DNA from: JANXVY01 sp038329675
GTDB taxonomy: Bacteria > Pseudomonadota > Alphaproteobacteria > Rhizobiales > Hyphomicrobiaceae
Direction of reading: 5' to 3'
NCBI GenBank assembly: GCA_038329675.1
Contig: JBBQNE010000152.1
Coordinates: forward strand, 1-7,259
Length of the DNA: 7,259 nt
How positions within the stretch are numbered: position 1 is the stretch's first letter; each line of letters starts with the position of its first letter. Both the position numbers and the translations under genes were made by a program. The notes beneath the pieces are model-generated. The model did not search any database. It saw nothing but the letters and a program-made list of their open reading frames with translations, and was not told the DNA's origin. Shown one piece after another: positions 1-6,176 of the stretch.

Positions 1-249
1 AGTGGGCGAAAACAGGTAGGCCTGAACCCGATCGTTGAAGTGCGACATGCCCTGGAGGACGTTGAGGACGGACTCGCGATTGGTCACATCGCAACCAGTG
101 AGCATCGTCAGGGCGCCGAGGCTGACCGAACCCCGCAGTAACGTACGACGCTCAATCGAGGTCAGAAGCGCACGATTTTCAACCAGTACGGACTGATCGA
201 CCGGTGCGGTCGGCTTGAACCAACTTGTCGGGCGCTTGTTTAGCGTCAT
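1..249 (-). CDS. Molybdopterin-dependent oxidoreductase (sulfite oxidase/MsrP-like), N-terminal part only
   Basis: The first 83 codons are in the window and the frame runs open through position 1, so the catalytic domain lies outside. The visible part is an export region: a twin-arginine motif (ERRTLLRG, residues 33-40) followed by a hydrophobic stretch SVSLGALTMLTGC ending at Cys53. After it comes VTNRESVLNVLQGMSHFNDR, which I recognise as the conserved start of the periplasmic molybdopterin oxidoreductases that are encoded beside cytochrome b561. LTGC fits a lipobox, so the protein may be a Tat-exported lipoprotein. The ATG overlaps the TGA of the upstream cytochrome gene by four bases (ATGA), and GGAGAG (minus strand, 256-261) lies six bases before it. 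By family it would oxidise or reduce a small sulfur compound or similar substrate in the periplasm using a Mo-pterin cofactor. The substrate cannot be read here, and assignment rests on the N-terminus plus the partner gene. Confidence 0.75.
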   Translation of the reverse strand, partial: MTLNKRPTSWFKPTAPVDQSVLVENRALLTSIERRTLLRGSVSLGALTMLTGCDVTNRESVLNVLQGMSHFNDRVQAYLFSPT

Positions 250-974
250 GTTCCGCTCTCCGTTCGTGTCGGTCCGCCGTCACGGCCGTTTGCGTGAGGG
301 CGGTCGCCGATGGTCATAGAAACCAGCGTCCGCGGGACGAGCATCGCGAGTGCAACGTGCACAACCATAAACAAGACGATGCCCCACATGCAGAGGAAGT
401 GGACCCAACGGGCGCCTTGAAAGCTGCCAAACAGCGAGGCGATCCATTGGAACTGGACGGGCTTCCACATCGCCATTCCGGATAAGACCGCAATGACAGC
501 TAGGCTCAAAACGCCGACGTACATGACGCGTTGGACGTGGTTATAGACGCCGTGTTGATGGGCGAGCTTGAACTTCATGGTTTCGCGAATGGTGTCGATC
601 ACGCCATCTTTGGTGATCGGCAGCAGCATGCGGCGGAAGCGACCCGAAACGAAGCCGTACGTCAGATAGACGAGGCCATTGATAAACAGCAGCCACATGC
701 CAGCAAAGTGCCACAGTAGCCCGCCGGAGGCATGGTTTCCCCATTTCGCATCAGAGACTGTCGGATCGCCACCGAGCGTAAATGTGTTGTCAAAGTAGAA
801 GCCTGCGATCAACGGGCTGTCATTATAGATCCGCCATCCGCTCCCGATCATGATGATCATCGCGATCGCATTGACCCAGTGGCAAATGCGGATGATCGGC
901 GGATGGACGGCGTGGGGCTGGATGTTCGGCGAGGGATCATGCTGGGCGGCCTTTGCGCCGATCGCGGTTTCCAT
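246..974 (-). CDS. Cytochrome b561 family membrane subunit (Ni-hydrogenase type cytochrome b domain)
   Basis: A 242-residue integral membrane protein with four hydrophobic segments at about residues 33-48, 86-108, 151-170 and 190-214. Histidines placed as expected for b-type haem are seen at His32 (RICHWVNA), His89 (LWHFAG), His192 (RWVHF) and His206 (VVHVAL). This is the layout of the cytochrome b561/Ni-hydrogenase CYTB family, which shuttles electrons between quinol and a periplasmic enzyme. The four-base overlap with the molybdopterin oxidoreductase gene downstream says they form one complex or electron chain. The open frame continues upstream to 1118, but I place the start at 974: AGGAGGT (976-982 region, minus strand) lies just before that ATG, and the 48 extra residues are low-complexity and not hydrophobic. 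The C-terminal tail after residue 224 is polar and probably cytoplasmic. The family call is firm; the exact redox partner is inferred from context. Confidence 0.88.
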   Translation of the reverse strand: METAIGAKAAQHDPSPNIQPHAVHPPIIRICHWVNAIAMIIMIGSGWRIYNDSPLIAGFYFDNTFTLGGDPTVSDAKWGNHASGGLLWHFAGMWLLFINGLVYLTYGFVSGRFRRMLLPITKDGVIDTIRETMKFKLAHQHGVYNHVQRVMYVGVLSLAVIAVLSGMAMWKPVQFQWIASLFGSFQGARWVHFLCMWGIVLFMVVHVALAMLVPRTLVSMTIGDRPHANGRDGGPTRTESGT

Positions 975-1054
975 CCGACCTCCTATTTGGTTCGCCTGGC
1001 GCAAACCGAGACGCTGAAGCAAATTTCGGACGTCGGCGCGCGGTCCAGATGGCC

Positions 1055-1088
1055 CCCAACCCAGATGGCAACCCAACCCAGTTGGCAA
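1055..1088. repeat. 17-bp tandem direct repeat with alternating CCAAC/GTTGG
   Basis: CCCAACCCAGATGGCAA (1055-1071) is followed directly by CCCAACCCAGTTGGCAA (1072-1088), one mismatch in 17. A partial earlier copy, CCAGATGGC, lies at 1045-1053. The second copy and its right flank give CCAAC-cca-GTTGG-caa-CCAAC (1073-1093), three alternating inverted 5-mers each separated by three bases. It sits about 70-120 bases before the cytochrome b561 start, so it could be a protein-binding site or, if transcribed, a small stem in the leader. It could also be chance slippage in non-coding DNA. Confidence 0.6.
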
Positions 1089-1143
1089 CCAACGGCGAGC
1101 GCGCGCGGCAACCTTCAAACCCGGCGGTGCAAAAAAGGTTTAC

Positions 1144-1171
1144 ACTATCTTGTGTCAGGACACCATGACAA
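1144..1171 (-). promoter_or_regulatory. Candidate promoter with operator-like dyad for cytochrome b561/molybdoenzyme operon
   Basis: On the minus strand TTGTCA (1166-1171) matches the -35 consensus at five of six positions and, 16 bases on, GATAGT (1144-1149) matches the -10 at four of six. The spacer holds a perfect inverted repeat GTGTC-ag-GACAC (1152-1163). A repressor bound there would block polymerase. This would give a leader of about 160 bases before the ATG at 974. Alphaproteobacterial promoters are loosely conserved, so the call is tentative. Confidence 0.35.
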
Positions 1172-1263
1172 TTCGACGCTGTCCAATACCTTTTGAACAT
1201 GGGGTCATCGCAAACAAAGCATGATGTAAATCCGCCTGCGGAAAATATAAGGATGTCGTCGCG

Positions 1264-1288
1264 GTAACGATCATCGCGCCAAGACGTA
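1264..1288 (+). promoter_or_regulatory. Weak ECF-sigma-like promoter candidate ahead of the glycosyltransferase operon
   Basis: GTAACG (1264-1269) is followed after 15 bases by CGTA (1285-1288). The elements resemble the GTAACA...CGTA pair upstream of the DUF302 gene, but the spacing is one base shorter and the flanks differ (GCGGTAACG against GGGCGTAACA). It lies about 70 bases before the first gene of the operon. A short match like this can arise by chance. Confidence 0.2.
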
Positions 1289-1349
1289 TCAAAGCCACTG
1301 GGTCAAGGCATCCTCGCAACGGCGAACGTACGCTCGGACCCGTTTTAAC

Positions 1350-1355
1350 GGTGAG
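1350..1355 (+). promoter_or_regulatory. Ribosome binding site deciding the start of the TIGR04282 gene
   Basis: GGTGAG directly abuts the ATG at 1356, too close to serve it, but stands six bases before the ATG at 1362. This favours the shorter protein by two residues. Confidence 0.5.
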
Positions 1356-1361
1356 ATGGTC

Positions 1362-2138
1362 ATGCAGTTGCGGCACCGCTCCGAGATATGTGCAATCGCC
1401 GTCATGGCAAAGGCCTCTGTCCCTGGCCGCACCAAGACGCGGCTCATTCCCGGGCTCGGCCCAGAGCGTGCCGCCGAACTCAACACCGCGTTTTTGAGGG
1501 ACGTTGCCGACCATCTCGCGCTCGCAAGTGAGCACGCTGCAATTGACCCCTGGATGGCGTTCTCACCGGCTGGGTCTGAAGCGTTCTTTGAACAAGTCCT
1601 GCCACCCGGCATTGGGCTCATTGAGACGGTTCGGCCCAATTTAGGCGATTGCCTATTTTTCGCGCTTCAAGGTTTGCTTGCCCGCGGCTACGGCTCGGTT
1701 TGCCTGTTGAACTCAGATAGCCCAACGCTTCCGCCCGCCTACCTCATTGCCGCAGCCACGGCACTTGCAGCAGATGGCGATCGCGTCGTCCTCGGTCCTG
1801 CAATCGACGGCGGATATTACCTGATCGGCCTCAAGCAAGCTCACCGCCGACTATTCGACGACATTGACTGGAGCACAGAACAGGTCTTCGACCAGACCGT
1901 CGAACGGGCAGCTGAATTGAAACTGCCCGTCGTGCAATTGCCATCGTGGTATGACATCGATGAACTGCCGATGCTACAATTACTGGCCCGTGAACTTTTC
2001 GATGACCAACCGTTTCGTCGCGTCGGGCGCGCGTTGGTTGAGTGCAAACACACGCGCGACGTGCTGTTGAGCGCTGGAGACGCCCTCGGTTTCTCGACGC
2101 GAAACAAACAACAACATTCGCGAAACTGGGTCGCTTGA
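1362..2138 (+). CDS. TIGR04282/DUF2064 family glycosyltransferase (nucleotidyltransferase-like fold)
   Basis: A soluble protein of 258 residues of the DUF2064 family, labelled in databases as rSAM/selenodomain-associated transferase 1 or arsenosugar biosynthesis glycosyltransferase. In order it shows an N-terminal nucleotide-binding signature VMAKASVPGRTKTRL (residues 14-28), the LNSDSPTLP motif with Asp119 (metal/nucleotide site of this fold), GPAIDGGYYLIGL (145-157), the Trp-Ser-Thr motif of the family at 170-172, and WYDIDELPML near 196-205. This matches the usual length and motif order of the family. An ATG also exists at 1356, but GGTGAG (1350-1355) abuts it and is correctly spaced (six bases) only for the ATG at 1362. 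The stop TGA shares its last base with the next ATG. No ArsS-type radical SAM protein or ArsM is in the window, so a role in arsenosugars is not supported; a sugar transfer step with the following GT-C protein is more plausible. Confidence 0.85.
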   Translation: MQLRHRSEICAIAVMAKASVPGRTKTRLIPGLGPERAAELNTAFLRDVADHLALASEHAAIDPWMAFSPAGSEAFFEQVLPPGIGLIETVRPNLGDCLFFALQGLLARGYGSVCLLNSDSPTLPPAYLIAAATALAADGDRVVLGPAIDGGYYLIGLKQAHRRLFDDIDWSTEQVFDQTVERAAELKLPVVQLPSWYDIDELPMLQLLARELFDDQPFRRVGRALVECKHTRDVLLSAGDALGFSTRNKQQHSRNWVA

Positions 2139-3520
2139 TGCCTCTTGGACCTGCGATTGGAGCGACGGTAGCCCGTGCCAAGCGGCCTGTAACCGCTTCG
2201 CGGTTTGATTTCGCGCCGTTGGTGGGCGTCGGTGTTATTCTCGTTTTGCTGAGTGCGGCTGGACCCTACCTTCATACGACCTACGGCGGATATTCGCTCT
2301 GGTTTGTCGTAATTGCTACGGCGTTGGGAGCCTACTTTGCTGCAACATGTTGCGACCACCTTGATACCCGGCGCGCGCTCATCGTCATTGCGGTTGGTGC
2401 GGTGGCAATGCGGCTGCCGCAGCTCGTGATGGAACCCTATTTGTCGAGTGACATCTATCGCTACATTTGGGATGGCCGCGTTCAGGCTGCAGGTATTAAC
2501 CCCTATCGCTACATTCCAAATGCTGCGGAACTGGCACCGCTACGCGATCTAACAATCTACCCGCTGATCAACAGGGCCGATTACGCGCCCACGATCTACC
2601 CGCCTGCCGCGCAGATTTACTTTTTTGCAATCACCCGGCTCGGCGAGACCGTTCTCGTCATGAAACTCGGTCTGCTCGCGTTCGAAGCTTTAGCGATTGC
2701 TGCAACGATGATGATCTTGCAACGCCTAGGTCAGCCGCCCATTCGGGTGGCAAGCTTTGCCTGGCATCCCCTTGCCATCTGGGAAATCGCCGGGAGCGGA
2801 CATGTTGAGGCGGTGATGGTCGGTCTGATGACCGTCGGTTTGGTCCTTGCGCTTACCCAACGACAGTTGATGGCTGGCGTCGTGATTGCAACCGCAGCCC
2901 TCGTAAAGCCGACGGCTTTGCTGGTGCTTCCAGCGATATGGCGACCAATAGATTTTCGGCTACCTGCAATCGTCGCGCTGACAATCGTAGCGCTTTACAC
3001 TCCCTATCTTGGCGTTGGCTCGCAGGTGTTTGGATTTCTTTCGGGCTATGTTCAAGAAGAAGGGCTGAGCCATGGGACCGGCTTTCGGCTCGTGCTGCTC
3101 GCAGAATCGATCCTGGGTCCGATCACAAACGGAGCTTTGATCTTTGCAGCGTTCGCAGCAGTGGTCTTAGCCTCAACGGCGTTGTTCGTCGGCTTTCGCA
3201 CCGATCGTTCTCCAGCAGCAATGGTGGCTTGGTCAACCGTGCTTCTGACGATCTTCCTTGTATTGCTGACGCCTCATTACCCTTGGTATTACTTGGCGCT
3301 TTTGCCTGGATTGACGGTCTACCCAACGAGCCTCACGTTGTGGCTTTTGTCGATTGGCGGCATGCAAACCTACCAAATCGATATCGATGCGCTGCCCCAT
3401 TACGACGTGCGCCAAATCACGTTCCACACCCTCGTGCTCGCCGCTATCGCCGTCGATCTTGGCAGGGTGTGGCTCGCCAAGGCACCGTCTAAGCCCCAAC
3501 CAGAGACCTTGCACCAATGA
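2138..3520 (+). CDS. Polytopic GT-C type glycosyltransferase (DUF2029/GT87-like, probable polyprenyl-phosphate-sugar dependent)
   Basis: A 460-residue membrane protein with roughly ten to twelve hydrophobic segments (for example 28-46, 54-70, 80-96, 158-196, 224-240, 244-268, 275-292, 332-352, 364-378, 384-408, 428-446). Conserved blocks typical of GT-C enzymes are visible: SSDIYRYIWDGRVQAAGINP (103-122), where Asp105 in the first loop is the likely catalytic residue; a YPP motif (154-156); WHPLAIWEIAGSGHVEAV (209-226); VKPTALLVLP (256-265); and TPHYPWYYLALLP (378-390). Such proteins take a sugar from polyprenyl phosphate and add it to a lipid or protein acceptor on the outer face of the inner membrane. 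The frame is open from 2042, but I start at 2138, where ATG overlaps the upstream stop by one base (TGATG), implying coupled translation; the extra 32 residues are Arg-rich and lie within the previous gene. Sugar and acceptor are unknown. Confidence 0.82.
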   Translation: MPLGPAIGATVARAKRPVTASRFDFAPLVGVGVILVLLSAAGPYLHTTYGGYSLWFVVIATALGAYFAATCCDHLDTRRALIVIAVGAVAMRLPQLVMEPYLSSDIYRYIWDGRVQAAGINPYRYIPNAAELAPLRDLTIYPLINRADYAPTIYPPAAQIYFFAITRLGETVLVMKLGLLAFEALAIAATMMILQRLGQPPIRVASFAWHPLAIWEIAGSGHVEAVMVGLMTVGLVLALTQRQLMAGVVIATAALVKPTALLVLPAIWRPIDFRLPAIVALTIVALYTPYLGVGSQVFGFLSGYVQEEGLSHGTGFRLVLLAESILGPITNGALIFAAFAAVVLASTALFVGFRTDRSPAAMVAWSTVLLTIFLVLLTPHYPWYYLALLPGLTVYPTSLTLWLLSIGGMQTYQIDIDALPHYDVRQITFHTLVLAAIAVDLGRVWLAKAPSKPQPETLHQ

Positions 3521-4587
3521 CCGCAAACATCGAGTCCAAGTCGCTGGTGGCCGATCCACGCCGGTATCATGAAGCAGCAGACCCGGCTTTTGCTCCCGTA
3601 ACGAACCAGTTGCCGGTGTGCCTGTATCTGGAGACCACCAATCGCTGCAATCTGTTGTGTACGACCTGCCCGCGCACGTACGAGGAACTAGAGCCGCCAG
3701 CCGACATGAGCTGGGAATTGTTTACCAGCATCGTCGATCAGGTGCCCAACATTTCCCGCGTGGTTTTGCACGGCGTTGGTGAACCTATGCTTGTGGCGGA
3801 ACTGCCGCGCATGATCGCTTACCTCAAGGCGCGCGGTGCCTATGTTTTATTCAACACAAACGGAACCGTGCTGAACCCCAAGAATGGGAGAGCCATAACT
3901 GAGGCCGGTCTCGACGAATTGCGCGTATCGCTTGATGCAGCCGACGCGCGCACCTTCAAGCTGGTTCGCGGCAAGGATTATTTCAACCGGATCGTACGCA
4001 ATGTGCGCGCGTTTTTGGAGATGCAAAAGAAGGAGGGCCTCGAGCGGCCGCGGGTCTCGTTGTGGCTGACGGGGTTGAAAGAAACCGTGCAGCAGTTGCC
4101 GGACTTTATTAGGGTCGCAGCCGACATTGGCGTCAAAGAGGTTTATCTACAGCGGCTCGTGTTCTTCGAAAACGGCGCCGTGGGGCACGCCAAACCGAAC
4201 CAGGCGCTATTTGAACAGATGAACGCCGACGAAGCGTCCTATCTCAGCGAGGCGCAGGCGCTCGCTAAGTCGCTTGGCATCGAGTTCAGCGCATCTGGCG
4301 CGTCAGAACCGGGAACGAGCCTTAAGAAAGCGCAAAACGATAACCCTTGGTCGCTTTGCCGGCGGCCATGGGCGGTTATGTATTTTACCGCGAACGGTCG
4401 CGCGCTCCCATGCTGCATCGCGCCGTTTGCGCAGCACGGCTATGAGAATTTCACGCTCGGGGATTTGAACCAGCAGACCTTGCGCGAGATTTGGAACGGG
4501 CCAGCCTACCAGGAGTTTCGATCAGCGCTGCGTTCGGGCGCGCCACCAGATTGCTGCAAAAACTGCGGATTGCGCTGGAGCTTGTAG
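3517..4587 (+). CDS. Radical SAM protein with C-terminal SPASM-type domain
   Basis: A 356-residue cytosolic enzyme. The radical SAM cluster motif CNLLCTTC gives Cys44, Cys48 and Cys51. It is followed by GVGEP (86-90, SAM-contacting GGEP-type motif), NTNGT (113-117) and VSLDA (137-141), the normal strand order of the TIM-barrel core. The C-terminal part (281-350) has a SPASM-like pattern: LCRRPW (Cys281), the ANGRALPCC stretch (Cys299, Cys300), the GDL...LREIWNG segment (315-328), and DCCKNC (Cys346, Cys347, Cys350), enough to bind one auxiliary iron-sulfur cluster. The start is fixed by a four-base ATGA overlap with the GT-C gene, so it is probably cotranslated. SPASM enzymes modify peptides, sugars or nucleotide-linked small molecules; no short precursor-peptide gene is adjacent, so a sugar, lipid or polyamine-type substrate fits better. 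It lacks the C-terminal domain expected of ArsS. The specific reaction is unknown. Confidence 0.87.
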   Translation: MTANIESKSLVADPRRYHEAADPAFAPVTNQLPVCLYLETTNRCNLLCTTCPRTYEELEPPADMSWELFTSIVDQVPNISRVVLHGVGEPMLVAELPRMIAYLKARGAYVLFNTNGTVLNPKNGRAITEAGLDELRVSLDAADARTFKLVRGKDYFNRIVRNVRAFLEMQKKEGLERPRVSLWLTGLKETVQQLPDFIRVAADIGVKEVYLQRLVFFENGAVGHAKPNQALFEQMNADEASYLSEAQALAKSLGIEFSASGASEPGTSLKKAQNDNPWSLCRRPWAVMYFTANGRALPCCIAPFAQHGYENFTLGDLNQQTLREIWNGPAYQEFRSALRSGAPPDCCKNCGLRWSL

Positions 4588-4647
4588 GATTTGCGCTGAG
4601 CTTTGGCATTTGATCTACGGCTGGGGCGAACTTCAACTACCCTGTCT

Positions 4648-4678
4648 CACGAGAGCGGTGCTATCGGCAGCACTCGTG
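4648..4678 (+). promoter_or_regulatory. Leader hairpin just upstream of the agmatinase ribosome binding site
   Basis: CACGAG (4648-4653) pairs with CTCGTG (4673-4678), and inside it TGCT (4659-4662) pairs with AGCA (4669-4672) around a six-base loop, with a five-base bulge on the left arm. Ten base pairs end five bases before AAAGGG (4683-4688). No T-run follows, so it is not a standard terminator. It may shape translation of the agmatinase mRNA or protect a processed 5' end. The 107-base gap (4588-4694) otherwise shows no clear promoter. Confidence 0.45.
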
Positions 4679-4694
4679 CGCGAAAGGGTCAACC

Positions 4695-5600
4695 ATGCTG
4701 GATTATCTGCCACCGTCTCAAACGTTTCTTGATCCTGAGCGGCCTAATATCGAGCGGCCAGAAACAGCCCGTATTGTCGTTATTCCATTTGGACTTGAGG
4801 CGTCGGTCAGCTACGGCGGCGGTACGCGGGCGGGACCAGCCGCAATTCTAGAAGCGAGCCACCAGCTCGAACTCCACGATGAGGAGTTCGGTCGTGAGGT
4901 GGTCAACGATTACGGGATTGCGGCGATTGCCGAGCCGGTGATTGCCAGCCCTTTGAAAGCCGCTCTCGATCAGCTCGCGGCGCTGACGGGCGCTGTCGTG
5001 CGAGCGGGGAAAATTCCATTTGTGCTGGGCGGCGAACACGCGTTGACGCCAGCCGCCATTCGGCCGCTGGTGGCAACGTATCCCGACCTCGCGATCTTGC
5101 AGATCGATGCGCACGCCGATCTGCGCGATGGCTATCTCGGCGAACATTATTCGCACGCGAGCGCCATGCGCCGCTGCCTTGATAACCCGGGCGTCACGAT
5201 CGTGTCGGTTGGGATTCGCGCGCTGTGCCAAGCAGAGGCGGACTTCGCGCATACTAACGCCGAGCGCGTCCATTTGCATTTGGCCCGCGACCAAGCGCGT
5301 TACGAGATCGACCGGATCGTCGCGCCACTGCGCGGGCGGCCGCTCTACGTGACGTTTGATATCGACGGTCTTGATAGCGCGCTGATGCCTGCAACGGGGA
5401 CGCCGGTGCCGGGCGGGCTCAGCTATTTGCAATCCCTGGCGATCGTACGGCGGGCGTGCGAGGTGTCACGGGAGGTGGTTGGCGCCGACCTCGTTGAGTT
5501 GGCGCCGTTGGCTGGATTTCATGCGGCGAATTTTACCGCCGCGCACCTTGCCTACAAGATGATGACCTACGCCGCGTTGTTGCCGCGCAAGTCGACGTAG
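4695..5600 (+). CDS. speB: Agmatinase family ureohydrolase
   Basis: A 301-residue cytosolic enzyme expected to hydrolyse agmatine to putrescine and urea with a two-manganese centre. All metal ligands of the ureohydrolase family are visible: GGEH (His115), DAHADLR (Asp138, His140, Asp142) and FDIDGLD (Asp222, Asp224). SHASAM (153-158) and the segment DSALMPATGTPVPGGL (227-242) are typical of agmatinases rather than arginases, and Glu268 (DLVEL) corresponds to the conserved glutamate near the active site. Length is normal. AAAGGG (4683-4688), six bases before the ATG, supports the start. It follows the radical SAM gene by 107 bases and could be transcribed with it or separately. It converges on the DUF302 gene with a 53-base gap. 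The nearby PLP decarboxylase offers a second diamine route, which fits a polyamine role. Related guanidino-acid hydrolases are the main alternative substrates. Confidence 0.88.
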   Translation: MLDYLPPSQTFLDPERPNIERPETARIVVIPFGLEASVSYGGGTRAGPAAILEASHQLELHDEEFGREVVNDYGIAAIAEPVIASPLKAALDQLAALTGAVVRAGKIPFVLGGEHALTPAAIRPLVATYPDLAILQIDAHADLRDGYLGEHYSHASAMRRCLDNPGVTIVSVGIRALCQAEADFAHTNAERVHLHLARDQARYEIDRIVAPLRGRPLYVTFDIDGLDSALMPATGTPVPGGLSYLQSLAIVRRACEVSREVVGADLVELAPLAGFHAANFTAAHLAYKMMTYAALLPRKST

Positions 5601-5653
5601 GTCGAAGCGAGGAGCGAGACTGCGCGTGGGCGCGGCTTGGTCAACCGGGCTCG
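5601..5653. other. Short convergent gap between agmatinase and DUF302 genes
   Basis: The 53 bases between the two converging stops contain only a small CGCG-tggg-CGCG inverted repeat (5623-5634) and no T-run, so I see no clear terminator for either gene. Confidence 0.4.
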
Positions 5654-6160
5654 TTATTCGGTCGCGGCTGCAACGAACGTTTCAAGCGCCTTGGTCATCG
5701 TCGCCAGTTCGGCGTCGACGCCGACTAAACCGTGCCGTGATTTCAACGTGGACGGCGCCGTATAGCCGACCATGACTTTGCCCGCCGCGTCCTCAAATGC
5801 GACAACGCGCATCGGTAGGTCGATGGCCGCGGTCGGGCTCGCGCGCATCAGCGGGGTGCCGAGCTTCGGGTTACCAAACAATAGGACAACGGTCGGCTTT
5901 AGGTCGAGGCCGGCGGACTTGGCGGCGGCAGTGTGGTCAATCCGGGCGACGGGCTTTATACCTTTGGCCTCGAGAGCTGCCGTGAGCCGATCAATCGATT
6001 CACCCACAGAGTACTTGCTGGGTTTCAAGACGAGCTCGTTTGCGGCCGCCGCCGTTGCGCCAAGACCTCCGATGAGGACAGCCAAGGCCAAGCGGTGACC
6101 AACGTTTCCCCTGGCGATGGCTCGGTCGGGGGTCGATTTCGGCGCGGTTCGTCTGATCAT
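5654..6160 (-). CDS. Exported DUF302 domain protein
   Basis: A 168-residue protein with an N-terminal signal peptide: a positive n-region (two Arg at residues 3-4 and further Arg/His), a hydrophobic core LALAVLIGGLGATAAA (24-39) and a probable cut after Ala-Ala before Asn-Glu (about 40-41), so the mature form of about 128 residues should be periplasmic. The mature part reads as DUF302: the YSVGESIDRLTAALEAKGI stretch (50-68), ARIDHTAAAKSAGL, VVLLFGNPKLGTPLM (92-106), AIDLPMRVVAFEDAAGKVMVGY, then a helical tail. The function of DUF302 is not established; no cysteine or metal cluster is seen in this copy. The start is set by GGAGGAA (6168-6174), seven bases before the ATG. It lies 115 bases downstream of the decarboxylase gene on the same strand, but that gap carries two promoter-like elements, so it is probably independently controlled, perhaps by an ECF sigma factor in a stress response. 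Confidence 0.85.
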   Translation of the reverse strand: MIRRTAPKSTPDRAIARGNVGHRLALAVLIGGLGATAAAANELVLKPSKYSVGESIDRLTAALEAKGIKPVARIDHTAAAKSAGLDLKPTVVLLFGNPKLGTPLMRASPTAAIDLPMRVVAFEDAAGKVMVGYTAPSTLKSRHGLVGVDAELATMTKALETFVAAATE

Positions 6161-6176
6161 GGTCGCGTTCCTCCAT

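Larger units (their letters stand above)
975..1361. other. Divergent intergenic region between redox operon and glycosyltransferase operon
   Basis: About 387 bases without a convincing gene; open frames crossing it lack a ribosome binding site and protein-like composition. It contains a tandem repeat (1055-1088), a candidate promoter with an internal dyad for the minus-strand operon (1144-1171), and weaker plus-strand signals: an inverted repeat TCCGC-ct-GCGGA (1231-1242) beside a -10-like TATAAG (1246-1251), and a GTAACG...CGTA pair (1264-1288). I see no RNA gene in it. Confidence 0.7.

Noticed and set aside
975..1118. Upstream extension of cytochrome b561 to an ATG at 1118
   Set aside because: The extra 48 residues are Arg/Gly/Pro-rich without a membrane segment and cover the 17-bp tandem repeat; a strong AGGAGGT precedes the ATG at 974.
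732..1196. 154-residue plus-strand open frame over the cytochrome b561 start and the intergenic region
   Set aside because: Antisense to the recognisable cytochrome coding sequence, no ribosome binding site, composition rich in Arg/Asp/Pro as expected of an opposite-strand shadow.
2042..2137. Longer N-terminus for the GT-C protein
   Set aside because: Lies wholly inside the previous gene in another frame and is Arg-rich; the TGATG overlap start at 2138 fits the operon.
1841..2359. 172-residue minus-strand open frame
   Set aside because: Antisense across the junction of two recognised genes, Arg/Ser-rich, no family resemblance.
1362..4587. Arsenosugar biosynthesis cluster
   Set aside because: Only the TIGR04282 label points there; the radical SAM protein has a SPASM-like end rather than an ArsS end, and no ArsM-like methyltransferase is present.
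3517..4694. Ribosomally made peptide system around the SPASM enzyme
   Set aside because: I looked for a short precursor gene next to the radical SAM gene; the 107-base gap after it has no start with a ribosome binding site and the gene before it is a membrane transferase.
4848..5432. 194-residue minus-strand open frame opposite agmatinase
   Set aside because: High Arg/His shadow of a gene whose metal ligands are all visible on the other strand.
5601..5653. Bidirectional terminator between agmatinase and DUF302
   Set aside because: Only a four-base-pair CGCG repeat and no T-run on either side.
5772..6098. 108-residue plus-strand open frame opposite DUF302
   Set aside because: The minus-strand frame has a signal peptide, a ribosome binding site and DUF302 motifs; this one has none.
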